From an uncultured Peptococcaceae bacterium (GTDB lineage: Bacteria; Bacillota; Desulfotomaculia; Desulfotomaculales; Desulfallaceae), in assembly GCA_913064925.1 (NCBI GenBank), contig CAJYBN010000126.1, positions 1-8,171 of the forward strand: a DNA stretch of 8,171 nucleotides, in the 5' to 3' direction. The number at the start of each line of letters is the position of its first letter. The first letter of the stretch is position 1. The notes under the pieces were generated by a model that worked only from the letters and a program-made list of their open reading frames with translations, was not told the DNA's origin and made no database searches. Shown piece by piece: positions 1 through 5,565 of the stretch. The position numbers were made by a program, and so were the translations under genes.

Positions 1-14
1 GATCTGCCTTTAGA

Positions 15-43
15 TTGACTATCTAAAAATAGTATAGTAGGAT
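15..43 (+). promoter_or_regulatory. Sigma-A-type promoter of the triple-HTH regulator
   Basis: A -35 box TTGACT (15-20) is separated by exactly 17 bases from a -10 box TAGGAT (38-43, 4 of 6 consensus matches). Transcription would begin near position 50, which leaves room for the GGGAG ribosome site at 66-70 and the GTG start at 79, so the three elements fit together. The region is much richer in A and T than the flanking coding DNA. Seen in the sequence; promoter activity is inferred. Confidence 0.6.
18..38. promoter_or_regulatory. Putative operator ACTAT-N6-ATAGT plus an extra ATAGT half-site
   Basis: An inverted repeat ACTAT (18-22) / ATAGT (29-33) with a 6-base spacer overlaps the end of the -35 box and fills the space up to the -10 box. 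A second ATAGT follows directly in tandem (34-38), giving three half-sites. The same ACTAT-N6-ATAGT arrangement occurs at 847-862 in front of the ferredoxin gene. The position over the promoter fits repression, probably autoregulation by the adjacent XRE protein (inference). An overlapping 7-base inverted repeat, TTTAGAT (9-15) / ATCTAAA (21-27), is an alternative reading of the same site. Confidence 0.5.
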
Positions 44-78
44 TATAGCAGTACTAGATTGTGACGGGAGTGTCAATT

Positions 79-846
79 GTGATCGTCAGGGGCGAACAAA
101 TCAGGGCTTTACGCGAAGAAAGGGGTTATACGCTGCAGGACCTGGCCAAGCGTGCCGGCCTTTCCCTGTCATATCTCAGCGAAATCGAACGCGGTTCCAA
201 GCGCCCTTCTCTCAAAACCATTGAAAAACTGGCTGCGGCTTTGAACGTTTCCAAAACGCAGCTCATCAAGGGGGATGTTACCGATACGGGGCTTTCCCTG
301 GGGGACAAGATTCGCCTGCTGCGGGCGGAAAAGGGTCTGTCCTTGCAGGACCTGGCTTCGCGTGCGGGGATATCTCTCTCGTATTTAAGCGAAATTGAAA
401 GGGGTACGGTGTATCCCGCCTTGAACACCCTGAAAAGGATAGCCGAAGGACTGGAAGTGCCGGTGTCTTCCATTATGAACCACGAAGGCTCGCTGGGTTA
501 CAAGCTGAAAGCCTTGCGGGAGGAATACGGTCTTACGCAGGCCCAGCTGGCCAGTTTGGCCGGCGTAACCGCCGGGCTAATCGGGCAAATCGAGCACGGC
601 AAAGTACAGCCTTCTTTGAAAACGCTGGAGAAATTGTCGGAAGTGATGGGCGTTTCCCCCTGTTACTTCATTATGGAGCCGGGTGCCGTAGACCAGATGC
701 TCAGCTTAATGAACCCGGAATTACGGGAAATGCTCATGCACCCTAATGTGCAGGCGGTGCTGAACCTGGTGTGTAACCTTAACGAAAAGGAACTGCAGTT
801 TATATTAAATTTCATTCAATTGTTTAAAAGATCTGAGCTTACGTGA
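79..846 (+). CDS. Triple helix-turn-helix XRE-family transcriptional regulator
   Basis: This is a predicted cytoplasmic DNA-binding regulator of 255 residues with three consecutive XRE/Cro-type HTH domains, at about residues 5-63, 75-133 and 140-198, and a helical tail (about 203-252) that may serve dimerisation. Domains 1 and 2 have the same recognition-helix core, SLSYLSEIERG, while domain 3 differs (TAGLIGQIEHG). The first two should therefore read the same half-site. Most family members have one such domain, so the triplication is unusual. The GTG at 79 is chosen because GGGAG (66-70) lies 8 bases upstream; in-frame GTGs at 61 and 70 lack a ribosome site and lie too close to the predicted transcription start. 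No sensor domain is visible, so the signal is unknown. Likely targets, by shared operator, are its own promoter and the ferredoxin-fmdB unit immediately downstream (inference). The family call is very secure; the regulon is a hypothesis. Confidence 0.93.
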   Translation: MIVRGEQIRALREERGYTLQDLAKRAGLSLSYLSEIERGSKRPSLKTIEKLAAALNVSKTQLIKGDVTDTGLSLGDKIRLLRAEKGLSLQDLASRAGISLSYLSEIERGTVYPALNTLKRIAEGLEVPVSSIMNHEGSLGYKLKALREEYGLTQAQLASLAGVTAGLIGQIEHGKVQPSLKTLEKLSEVMGVSPCYFIMEPGAVDQMLSLMNPELREMLMHPNVQAVLNLVCNLNEKELQFILNFIQLFKRSELT

Positions 847-862
847 ACTATAAACATATAGT
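847..862. promoter_or_regulatory. Putative operator ACTAT-N6-ATAGT before the ferredoxin gene
   Basis: ACTAT (847-851) and ATAGT (858-862) form an inverted repeat with a 6-base spacer; the perfect arms extend to AACTATA (846-852) / TATAGTT (857-863). It begins right after the regulator's stop codon and overlaps the first base of the -35 box. The half-sites and spacer length match the site in the regulator's own promoter at 18-33. Binding by the triple-HTH protein is inferred. A perfect palindrome TTAATATTAA (871-880) lies between the -35 and -10 boxes and could be a second contact site or chance in AT-rich DNA. Confidence 0.5.
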
Positions 863-891
863 TGACTTAATTAATATTAATATATTATAAT
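862..891 (+). promoter_or_regulatory. Sigma-A-type promoter of the ferredoxin-fmdB unit
   Basis: TTGACT (862-867) and a perfect TATAAT (886-891) are spaced by 18 bases in very AT-rich DNA. The predicted transcript start near 898 lies about 23 bases upstream of the ATG at 921, with the GGGAG ribosome site at 907-911 in between. This is the best promoter in the window by consensus match. Confidence 0.75.
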
Positions 892-920
892 AAAGCCATA
901 AAAAACGGGAGTAGTTTTTT

Positions 921-1091
921 ATGGCGGCTGTGGTGATCAAGGAATTATGCGCTGGGTGCGGCGTGTGCGCGCAAATGTGCCCGCTGGGCGCCATACGGGT
1001 GCGGGCCAAAACGGCCCGCGTAGACGGCGCTCTTTGCGACGAGTGCGAGGAATGCATATTTGCCTGCCCCAACGGAGCCATTGCTTTATGA
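921..1091 (+). CDS. Small 2[4Fe-4S] bacterial-type ferredoxin
   Basis: This 56-residue protein has the two classic cluster motifs CxxCxxCxxxCP: C10, C13, C16, C20-P and C39, C42, C45, C49-P. Four cysteines per motif with a following proline is the pattern of clostridial 2[4Fe-4S] ferredoxins, which are about 55-60 residues long, so the gene is complete. It should act as a soluble low-potential one-electron carrier in the cytoplasm. GGGAG at 907-911 lies 9 bases before the ATG. The gene sits behind its own strong promoter and a putative XRE operator, and is followed 28 bases later by an FmdB-type zinc-ribbon gene, so the two are probably co-transcribed. The redox partner is not shown by the context. 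The family is clear from the cysteines; a short ferredoxin-like accessory subunit is the only reasonable alternative. Confidence 0.93.
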   Translation: MAAVVIKELCAGCGVCAQMCPLGAIRVRAKTARVDGALCDECEECIFACPNGAIAL

Positions 1092-1119
1092 AAACGTCGG
1101 GAAAGGGGGTTTTCAACAA

Positions 1120-1317
1120 ATGCCCACTTACGATTTTCGCTGCCGCGGGTGCGGACATAGATTCACGGTACGGGTGGATATCAAGGACCGGCACAAGGTT
1201 ACCTGCCCCAGCTGCGGCGGTAAAGAGGTGGAACAGTTGTTTACCGGTTGTACGGTGCGTACCGGCGGCGGCGCGTGCGACCTGCCCTCCCCCGGCGGCG
1301 GGTTTGCCGGCGGCTGA
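1120..1317 (+). CDS. FmdB-family zinc-ribbon protein
   Basis: This is a small protein of 65 residues. It starts with the family's typical MPTYDFRC and has two cysteine pairs, C8-x2-C11 and C29-x2-C32, that form one zinc ribbon. The tail after residue 48 is rich in glycine and probably disordered, as in other members. FmdB proteins are named from the putative regulatory protein of the methylotroph formamidase/amidase locus; their biochemical role remains poorly defined and regulation is only assumed. The ATG at 1120 is preceded by AAAGGGGG (1102-1109) at 10 bases; the open frame continues upstream to 1060 but that part overlaps the ferredoxin gene and looks non-coding. It lies 28 bases after the ferredoxin and just before a terminator, so it is the last gene of that unit. 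Confidence 0.88.
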   Translation: MPTYDFRCRGCGHRFTVRVDIKDRHKVTCPSCGGKEVEQLFTGCTVRTGGGACDLPSPGGGFAGG

Positions 1318-1349
1318 GGGATCTAGCCGGGCGGCCGTGCGCCGTTAGC

Positions 1350-1382
1350 AAAACACCCTTTCGCGGGTGTTTTTTATTTTTT
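1350..1382 (+). terminator. Intrinsic terminator after fmdB
   Basis: A 9-base-pair perfect stem, AAAACACCC (1350-1358) with GGGTGTTTT (1365-1373), encloses a 6-base loop and is followed by a T-rich run to 1382. It ends the ferredoxin-fmdB transcript. On the other strand the run of T is only four long, so it is a weaker terminator for the minus-strand remnant. Confidence 0.88.
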
Positions 1383-1397
1383 ATTATTAAAGCGGCT

Positions 1398-1422
1398 GGC
1401 GGGGTTCCGCGCGGGCCCCGCC
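1398..1422 (-). repeat. GC-rich hairpin just past the minus-strand gene remnant
   Basis: GGCGGGG (1398-1404) and CCCCGCC (1416-1422) are perfect inverted arms around an 11-base loop that itself contains the palindrome CCGCGCGG (1407-1414). It lies 3 bases beyond the stop codon of the glutaredoxin-like remnant. In the minus direction the following sequence becomes T- and A-rich but has no proper T run, so it may be the worn terminator of the former gene or simply a stable hairpin. Confidence 0.4.
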
Positions 1423-1425
1423 TGT

Positions 1426-1621
1426 TCAGTGCAGTAGTTTTTCCGGTTTGTCGCGGTCGAAGCCCACCGCGAACTCGTTGTCCACGGCCGCAGTAGGCAC
1501 GGCCATCATGCCCGTGCGGGCTACCATATCGTTGCGCTCCTTGATGTCGGTGCTGATATTGATTTTTACGTTCTTCCTTTAGCTTGTCCACCGCTGTTGA
1601 AAATAGTGTAATAGATTTTGT
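1426..1621 (-). pseudogene. Decayed glutaredoxin/NrdH-like (thioredoxin-fold) gene
   Basis: On the minus strand, 50 codons from 1578 to the stop at 1426-1428 encode a glutaredoxin C-terminal half: an INISTD strand, then TGMMAVPT with the cis-proline, then VDNEFAVGFDRDK and a final helix EKLLH. Directly upstream, in another frame (about 1621-1572), the peptide TKSITLFST followed by VDKLKEE resembles the first strand and the helix after the active site in these proteins. The CxxC that should stand between them is missing, a TAA (1579-1581) blocks the reading frame of the main part, and no plausible start codon opens the first part. I read this as an inactivated small redox gene with an internal deletion and a frameshift. 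A 33-codon ORF starting at ATG 1527-1525 has an AAGGAG at good distance, but that AAGGAG lies within the ancestral coding sequence, so it is probably accidental. The family call is by recognition of the pattern. Confidence 0.65.
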
Positions 1622-1646
1622 GTCGCCGGCGCAGGGCCGGTATATA
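1618..1646 (+). promoter_or_regulatory. Weak candidate promoter for the mobA-yqeG-aro cluster
   Basis: TTGTGT (1618-1623) and TATATA (1641-1646) are spaced by 17 bases at the left edge of the AT-rich leader of the large plus-strand cluster. The -35 box matches the consensus poorly. A promoter is expected here because a terminator and a minus-strand remnant lie upstream, but the exact position is uncertain. The leader from here to 1759 holds no gene that I can see. Confidence 0.25.
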
Positions 1647-1679
1647 TATTTTCTTAGGGGAAAAACATACATAAAAGGG

Positions 1680-1702
1680 AATTCTGCCGGCAATGTAGAA
1701 TT
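1680..1702. repeat. Small inverted repeat in the leader of the large cluster
   Basis: AATTCT (1680-1685) and AGAATT (1697-1702) are perfect inverted arms with an 11-base spacer, and the left part overlaps a perfect palindrome TGCCGGCA (1685-1692). It lies about 60 bases upstream of the mobA-like start. It could be a protein-binding site or a weak RNA hairpin; no T run follows, so it is not a terminator. It shows no similarity to the ACTAT-N6-ATAGT sites. Confidence 0.3.
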
Positions 1703-1759
1703 GGAATATATGTACTGCAAATTGTCGTGTCTCAAGACGGTACGGGAGATGGAAAGCGC

Positions 1760-2359
1760 GTGAATTGTCAATCACCGGGCGTGTCCGGTATTATACTGGC
1801 CGGCGGTAAAAGCGCGCGCATGGGCGCGATCAAGGCCCTGCTTAAAGTAGGGCCGCATTTAATCATAGAGAGAATAGCCGCTGTTTTACGAACCCAGGTA
1901 GATGAGCTGCTGATTGTAACGGATCGCCCGCACGACCTGGCCCGTTACGGCGACAAAACGGTTAACGATATTATGACCGGGCGGGGCCCGCTGGGCGGCA
2001 TACATGCTGGTCTTTTCCACGCCCGCTGTTCCCGTGCGCTGGTGGTAGCTTGCGACATGCCCTTTATTAGCGCCAGGCTGGCCGCGCTGCTTCTCCGGGA
2101 AGTCCCGGGGTACGATGTCGTCGTGCCCCGCTACCGCGGTTACCCGGAACCGCTTTTTGCGCTGTACGGGAAAAGCTGCCTGGCGCCCATAGAACGCTAT
2201 TTGTTACATGGGTATAATAAGATAACGGGTTTTTACCCGCAGGTTCATGTGCGGTACCTGGAAGAAATTGAGATGAAGGCTGTGGAACCGGACTTGGAGA
2301 GGGTGTTTTTCAACATCAACACCCCCGGAGATTTGAGCAGGGCACGATTAATGGTTTGA
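1760..2359 (+). CDS. mobA: MobA-like molybdenum cofactor guanylyltransferase
   Basis: MobA transfers GMP from GTP to molybdopterin cofactor to form the guanine dinucleotide form used by DMSO-reductase-type enzymes such as formate dehydrogenases. The 199-residue length is typical. Visible marks are the N-terminal nucleotide-binding loop LAGGKSARMG (13-22) with K25 after it, GPLGGIHAGL (77-86), VVACDMPF (95-102) with metal-binding D99, and the C-terminal FFNINTPGDL (183-192), which is characteristic of MobA. I choose GTG 1760 because GGGAGAT (1744-1750) lies 9 bases before it; a longer reading from GTG 1727 has no ribosome site. It is the first gene of the large cluster and ends 10 bases before yqeG. 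Close relatives in the same superfamily transfer CMP (MocA) or act on other substrates; the C-terminal motif favours MobA. Confidence 0.88.
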   Translation: MNCQSPGVSGIILAGGKSARMGAIKALLKVGPHLIIERIAAVLRTQVDELLIVTDRPHDLARYGDKTVNDIMTGRGPLGGIHAGLFHARCSRALVVACDMPFISARLAALLLREVPGYDVVVPRYRGYPEPLFALYGKSCLAPIERYLLHGYNKITGFYPQVHVRYLEEIEMKAVEPDLERVFFNINTPGDLSRARLMV

Positions 2360-2369
2360 GGGGGCCGAA

Positions 2370-2900
2370 ATGCTGCAAAAACTTTATCCCAACATGTATG
2401 TTCCGTCCATACTGGACATAAACCCGGACGAACTGCAGAAAAACGGGATCAGGTTCCTGCTTTTGGACCTGGATAATACCATCATACCCCGGGACGCGGA
2501 CCAGTTTGCACCGGAAATAATCCACTGGCTGCAAAGCCTGCTGGACAGGGGCTTCAAATTATGCGTGGTATCCAACAATAATAATATGCGGGTTAATAAC
2601 CTGCTCGAACCGCTGCAGATACCCTGCGTGGTCAGGGCGGTAAAACCATTACGGCAGGCTTTTCTGCGGGCCATGGAGCTGCTGGACGCCGACACCGCTT
2701 CCACCGCCGTGGTGGGCGACCAGATATTCACCGACATCCTGGGCGGCAACAGGCTGGGGTTGTTTACCATCCTGGTCGTGCCCATGCAGGGGAAGGAGTT
2801 CTGGGCCACCAAGCTGATCAACAGACGCTTGGAGAAGCTGGTATTAAAACGTATCTTACGGCGGGTATCGCACAAGGATAAAAAGTATTATGTGAAGTAA
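2370..2900 (+). CDS. yqeG: YqeG-family HAD phosphatase (subfamily IIIA)
   Basis: A 176-residue protein of the haloacid dehalogenase superfamily with all four motifs in order: DLDNT (33-37, nucleophile D33 and acid D35), VVSNN (66-70), K92 in AVKP, and GDQIFTD (116-122, metal-binding acids). There is no cap domain, and the start LYPNMYVPSI and DINPDEL are typical of YqeG. Such proteins are predicted phosphatases; the physiological substrate is not firmly known, and PgpP-type phosphatidylglycerophosphatases are related. GAGGGGG overlaps the mobA stop codon and precedes the ATG by 5 bases, so translation is likely linked to mobA. In Bacillus subtilis yqeG stands just before yqeH and the shikimate dehydrogenase gene; here yqeH is absent and aroE follows after 45 bases. 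The tail is very basic (RRLEKLVLKRILRRVSHKDKK). Confidence 0.92.
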   Translation: MLQKLYPNMYVPSILDINPDELQKNGIRFLLLDLDNTIIPRDADQFAPEIIHWLQSLLDRGFKLCVVSNNNNMRVNNLLEPLQIPCVVRAVKPLRQAFLRAMELLDADTASTAVVGDQIFTDILGGNRLGLFTILVVPMQGKEFWATKLINRRLEKLVLKRILRRVSHKDKKYYVK

Positions 2901-2945
2901 CGGGGCGGGGTGTTGAGTTTACCGCTCCGCGGGACGGGGAGAAGT

Positions 2946-3842
2946 ATGATTATCGACGGCAATACCACTGTTTACGGATTAATCGGCAACCCGGTTGGGC
3001 ACAGCCTTTCACCGGCCATGCAAAATGCAGCACTGCGGCACATGGGCTTGAACGGCGTCTACGTGCCCTTTAACCCGCCCCCGGACCGGCTGGGCGAAGC
3101 GGTCGGCGGCATCAGGGCGCTGGGTATTGCCGGCGTAAACGTTACCGTGCCGTACAAGGTGGCGGTGATGCCCCTGCTGGACCGGTTGACCGGAGAAGCC
3201 GTGGCCTGCGGGGCGGTGAATACCATTGTTAACCGGGGGGGCGTGCTGCTGGGCCATAATACCGACGGGCAGGGTTTTATCAGAGCACTGCGGCAGGAGC
3301 ACGGGTTTGACCCGGCGCGGGGCCCGGCGGTTATTTACGGCGCGGGGGGTTCGGCCCGGGCGGTGGCGGCAGCTTTGGTTCGCGCGGGCTGTCCCGGCCT
3401 GGCGCTGGTAAACCGGCGGCTGGAAAAGGCGCAGCGGCTGGCGGAGGCAGTCTCGCTCAGCACCGGGGTCAAAGAAATACATGCTTTGCCGTGGGACGGC
3501 GGGGACGGCCGGCTGGCGGACTTTACCCGGCGCGCGAAGCTTTTGGTCAACTGCACGCCGCTGGGCATGCCCGGCAGCGGGGGCGGGGAGTTTCCCATAC
3601 CGCCGGGCCTGCCGGGCCCCGGGCAGCTGGCTTATGACCTGGTATACAGCCCGCTGCACACGCCGTTTATGGAGCTGGCGTCCCGCAACGGCGCGGCTGC
3701 CGCCAACGGTTTAAGCATGCTGCTGCACCAGGGCGCGCTTTCCCTGGAAAAGTGGACCGGCCGGGCCGCGCCGCTGGATGTGATGCGGCGGGAGCTGTAC
3801 CGGCGGGCGGGCGCGGGTGCACCGCCAAATACCGCCCGTTAA
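2946..3842 (+). CDS. aroE: Shikimate dehydrogenase (NADP+)
   Basis: AroE reduces 3-dehydroshikimate to shikimate with NADPH in the fourth step from DAHP to chorismate. The 298-residue protein has both domains. Substrate-binding residues are in NPVGHSLSP (15-23) and VNVTVPYK (64-71) with catalytic K71, N92 in VNT, D107 in GHNTDG and Q262 in LLHQGAL. The nucleotide-binding loop is YGAGGSARA (131-139), and NRR (156-158) supplies the arginines that favour NADP. NCTPLGM (202-208) and YDLVYSP (230-236) are also typical. ATG 2946 is chosen because the protein then begins MIIDGNTTVYG like its relatives, with GGGGAG (2936-2941) just upstream; the frame is open to GTG 2910, but those 12 residues look non-native. 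The C-terminal end after about 285 is slightly longer than usual and of low complexity. Confidence 0.96.
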   Translation: MIIDGNTTVYGLIGNPVGHSLSPAMQNAALRHMGLNGVYVPFNPPPDRLGEAVGGIRALGIAGVNVTVPYKVAVMPLLDRLTGEAVACGAVNTIVNRGGVLLGHNTDGQGFIRALRQEHGFDPARGPAVIYGAGGSARAVAAALVRAGCPGLALVNRRLEKAQRLAEAVSLSTGVKEIHALPWDGGDGRLADFTRRAKLLVNCTPLGMPGSGGGEFPIPPGLPGPGQLAYDLVYSPLHTPFMELASRNGAAAANGLSMLLHQGALSLEKWTGRAAPLDVMRRELYRRAGAGAPPNTAR

Positions 3843-3883
3843 AGACGCGTCCCCGCTAGGGAATGCAAGGGAGGAAAAAGAAA

Positions 3884-5044
3884 ATGCTGCGTTACTTGAC
3901 GGCCGGTGAATCGCACGGACCCCTGCTGACCGCTGTACTGGACGGCGTGCCGGCGGGTTTGTCCCTTGCCGCCGCGTACATCGACGAGCAGCTGGCCCGC
4001 CGCCAGGGCGGCTACGGGCGCGGCGGGCGCATGAAAATAGAGAAGGACCGCGTGCAGATAACTTCAGGCGTCAGGGGAGGAGTGACCACCGGCAGCCCGG
4101 TGACGTTATTGCTGGAGAACAAAGATTGGGTAAACTGGCACCGCATCATGGACCCGGGGCCGGAAGCCGACATGGTCAGCCGGGCGGTGACCCGGCCCAG
4201 GCCCGGCCACGCCGATTTGGCGGGGGCCATTAAATACGGGCACCGGGATTTGCGCAACGTGCTGGAGCGTTCCAGCGCCCGCGAAACGGCGGCCCGGGTG
4301 GCGGCGGGAGCCGTGGCGCGCAGGCTGTTGGAGGAACTGGATATAACCGTGGTCGGCTCCGTGGTGCGCATCGGCGGCGTGGCAGCCGCCGAACCGAGGC
4401 TTTCCGCCGCGGAACTGGCCGAGGCGGTGCGCCGGTCTCCGGTTTACTGCGCCGACGCCGCGGCTGCGGAACGGATGGTGGAGGAAATTGACCGAGCCCG
4501 CGCGGCCGGGGACACGCTGGGCGGCGTATTTGAAATCAAGGTATTTGGCCTGCCCCCGGGATTGGGCAGCTACGCGCAGCGGGACCGGACGCTGGACGGC
4601 AGGCTGGCCGGGGCGCTGATGAGCATCCAGGCCGTCAAGGGCGTGGAAGTCGGCGCGGGCTTTGCCATGGCTGCGGCCAGGGGGTCGGAAGTGCATGATG
4701 AAATTTTTTACGCGCCCGGCCGGGGATTTTACCGGCGGACCAACAACGCCGGGGGCATTGAAGGCGGCATGTCCAACGGCGAGGTGGTGGTGCTGCGCGC
4801 GGCCATGAAGCCCATTCCCACCCTTTACCAGCCGCTGCGCAGCGTTGACATGGTCACCAAGCAGCCGCTGGAAGCGGCGGTGGAGCGATCAGATACCACG
4901 GCCGTTCCGGCGGCCAGCGTGGTGGGCGAGGCCGTTGCGGCGTGGGAACTGGCTGCAGCGGTTCTGGAAAAATTCGGCGGTGATACCATGCGGGAGATCA
5001 AGGAAAGAGTTGCCCGCTACCGCGCATACGTGAAAGGGATATGA
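3884..5044 (+). CDS. aroC: Chorismate synthase
   Basis: AroC converts 5-enolpyruvylshikimate 3-phosphate to chorismate by 1,4-anti elimination of phosphate, using reduced FMN; it is the last step of the pathway and works as a tetramer. The 386-residue length is typical. Visible marks are AGESHG (7-12) with catalytic H11, GRGGRM (45-50), RPGHADLAG (106-114) with the second catalytic H109, and ERSSARETAARVAAG (128-142). Further on come NNAGGIEGGMSNGE and SDTTAVPAASVVGE near the FMN site. The ATG at 3884 is preceded by a strong AAGGGAGG (3867-3874) at 9 bases; the seven extra upstream codons of the open frame contain this ribosome site and are not coding. It starts 41 bases after aroE, and its stop codon overlaps the start of aroK. 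There is no separate flavin reductase domain, as expected for a bacterial enzyme. Confidence 0.97.
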   Translation: MLRYLTAGESHGPLLTAVLDGVPAGLSLAAAYIDEQLARRQGGYGRGGRMKIEKDRVQITSGVRGGVTTGSPVTLLLENKDWVNWHRIMDPGPEADMVSRAVTRPRPGHADLAGAIKYGHRDLRNVLERSSARETAARVAAGAVARRLLEELDITVVGSVVRIGGVAAAEPRLSAAELAEAVRRSPVYCADAAAAERMVEEIDRARAAGDTLGGVFEIKVFGLPPGLGSYAQRDRTLDGRLAGALMSIQAVKGVEVGAGFAMAAARGSEVHDEIFYAPGRGFYRRTNNAGGIEGGMSNGEVVVLRAAMKPIPTLYQPLRSVDMVTKQPLEAAVERSDTTAVPAASVVGEAVAAWELAAAVLEKFGGDTMREIKERVARYRAYVKGI

Positions 5045-5565
5045 TGAGAAAAAACATTGTGTTGATAGGGTTTATGGCCACCGGCAAATCTTCGCTGGGG
5101 CGCAGGCTGGCCGGGCGCCTGCATTACAGGTTCGTCGATACCGACCAGGCCATCGAGGAGATAACGGGCAAGACCGTGGAACAAATCTTTCGCCAGGACG
5201 GGGAGACCAGGTTCCGTTCGGAGGAAAACCTGCTGGCCCGCAAGCTATCCAAGCAATCCGGGCTGGTTATCGCCACCGGCGGCGGCATGGTGCTCAACCC
5301 GGAAAATGTAGCCCTGCTAAGGCAAAACGGCGTGCTCATAGGCCTGCGGGCCGATCCGGAAGTCATCATCCAGCGGGCCAAGGGCAAAAGGCGCCGGCCC
5401 TTATTGAACCGGGGCGACTTGCGGTCAAACGTTATGAAGCTGCTGCGGGAGCGGGAGGGTGCTTACGACTTGGCGGAATTCACGGTGGATACGGGGAAAC
5501 TGTCCTTAGACCAGGCGTATAACGAGATTGTCCAATATTTAAAGCAAAGTGGGTACCTGTCATGA
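5044..5565 (+). CDS. aroK: Shikimate kinase
   Basis: AroK phosphorylates shikimate at the 3-hydroxyl with ATP, the fifth step of the pathway. The 173-residue protein is a P-loop kinase of normal length: Walker A GFMATGKSS (9-17), the substrate-binding DTD (32-34), FRSEE (57-61) with R58, the GGG loop (79-81) and the lid sequence KRRRPLL (115-121) with arginines that close on ATP. Two ATGs stand side by side at 5041 and 5044. I prefer 5044 because AAAGGG (5033-5038) is 5 bases away from it and only 2 from 5041, but the difference is one residue. Either start overlaps the aroC stop codon, so translation is probably coupled. Its own stop overlaps the aroB start by four bases. Confidence 0.96.
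   Translation: MRKNIVLIGFMATGKSSLGRRLAGRLHYRFVDTDQAIEEITGKTVEQIFRQDGETRFRSEENLLARKLSKQSGLVIATGGGMVLNPENVALLRQNGVLIGLRADPEVIIQRAKGKRRRPLLNRGDLRSNVMKLLREREGAYDLAEFTVDTGKLSLDQAYNEIVQYLKQSGYLS

Noticed and set aside
947..1348. Plus-strand open frame of 133 codons overlapping the ferredoxin and fmdB genes
   Set aside because: It reads both real genes out of frame; the ferredoxin and zinc-ribbon cysteine patterns are decisive for the other frames.
1426..1527. Thirty-three-codon minus-strand ORF with AAGGAG at a good distance from its ATG
   Set aside because: The apparent ribosome site lies within the ancestral coding sequence of the glutaredoxin-like remnant, so it is probably accidental, and the product would lack the active site.
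1241..1771. Minus-strand open frame of 176 codons across the middle gap
   Set aside because: Most of it is an arginine-rich out-of-frame reading. Only the short stretch near 1572-1621 resembles the glutaredoxin N-terminus and is included in the pseudogene.
4106..4696. Minus-strand open frame of 196 codons opposite aroC
   Set aside because: Antisense shadow of an unmistakable chorismate synthase; composition is low-complexity and rich in H, R, G and P.
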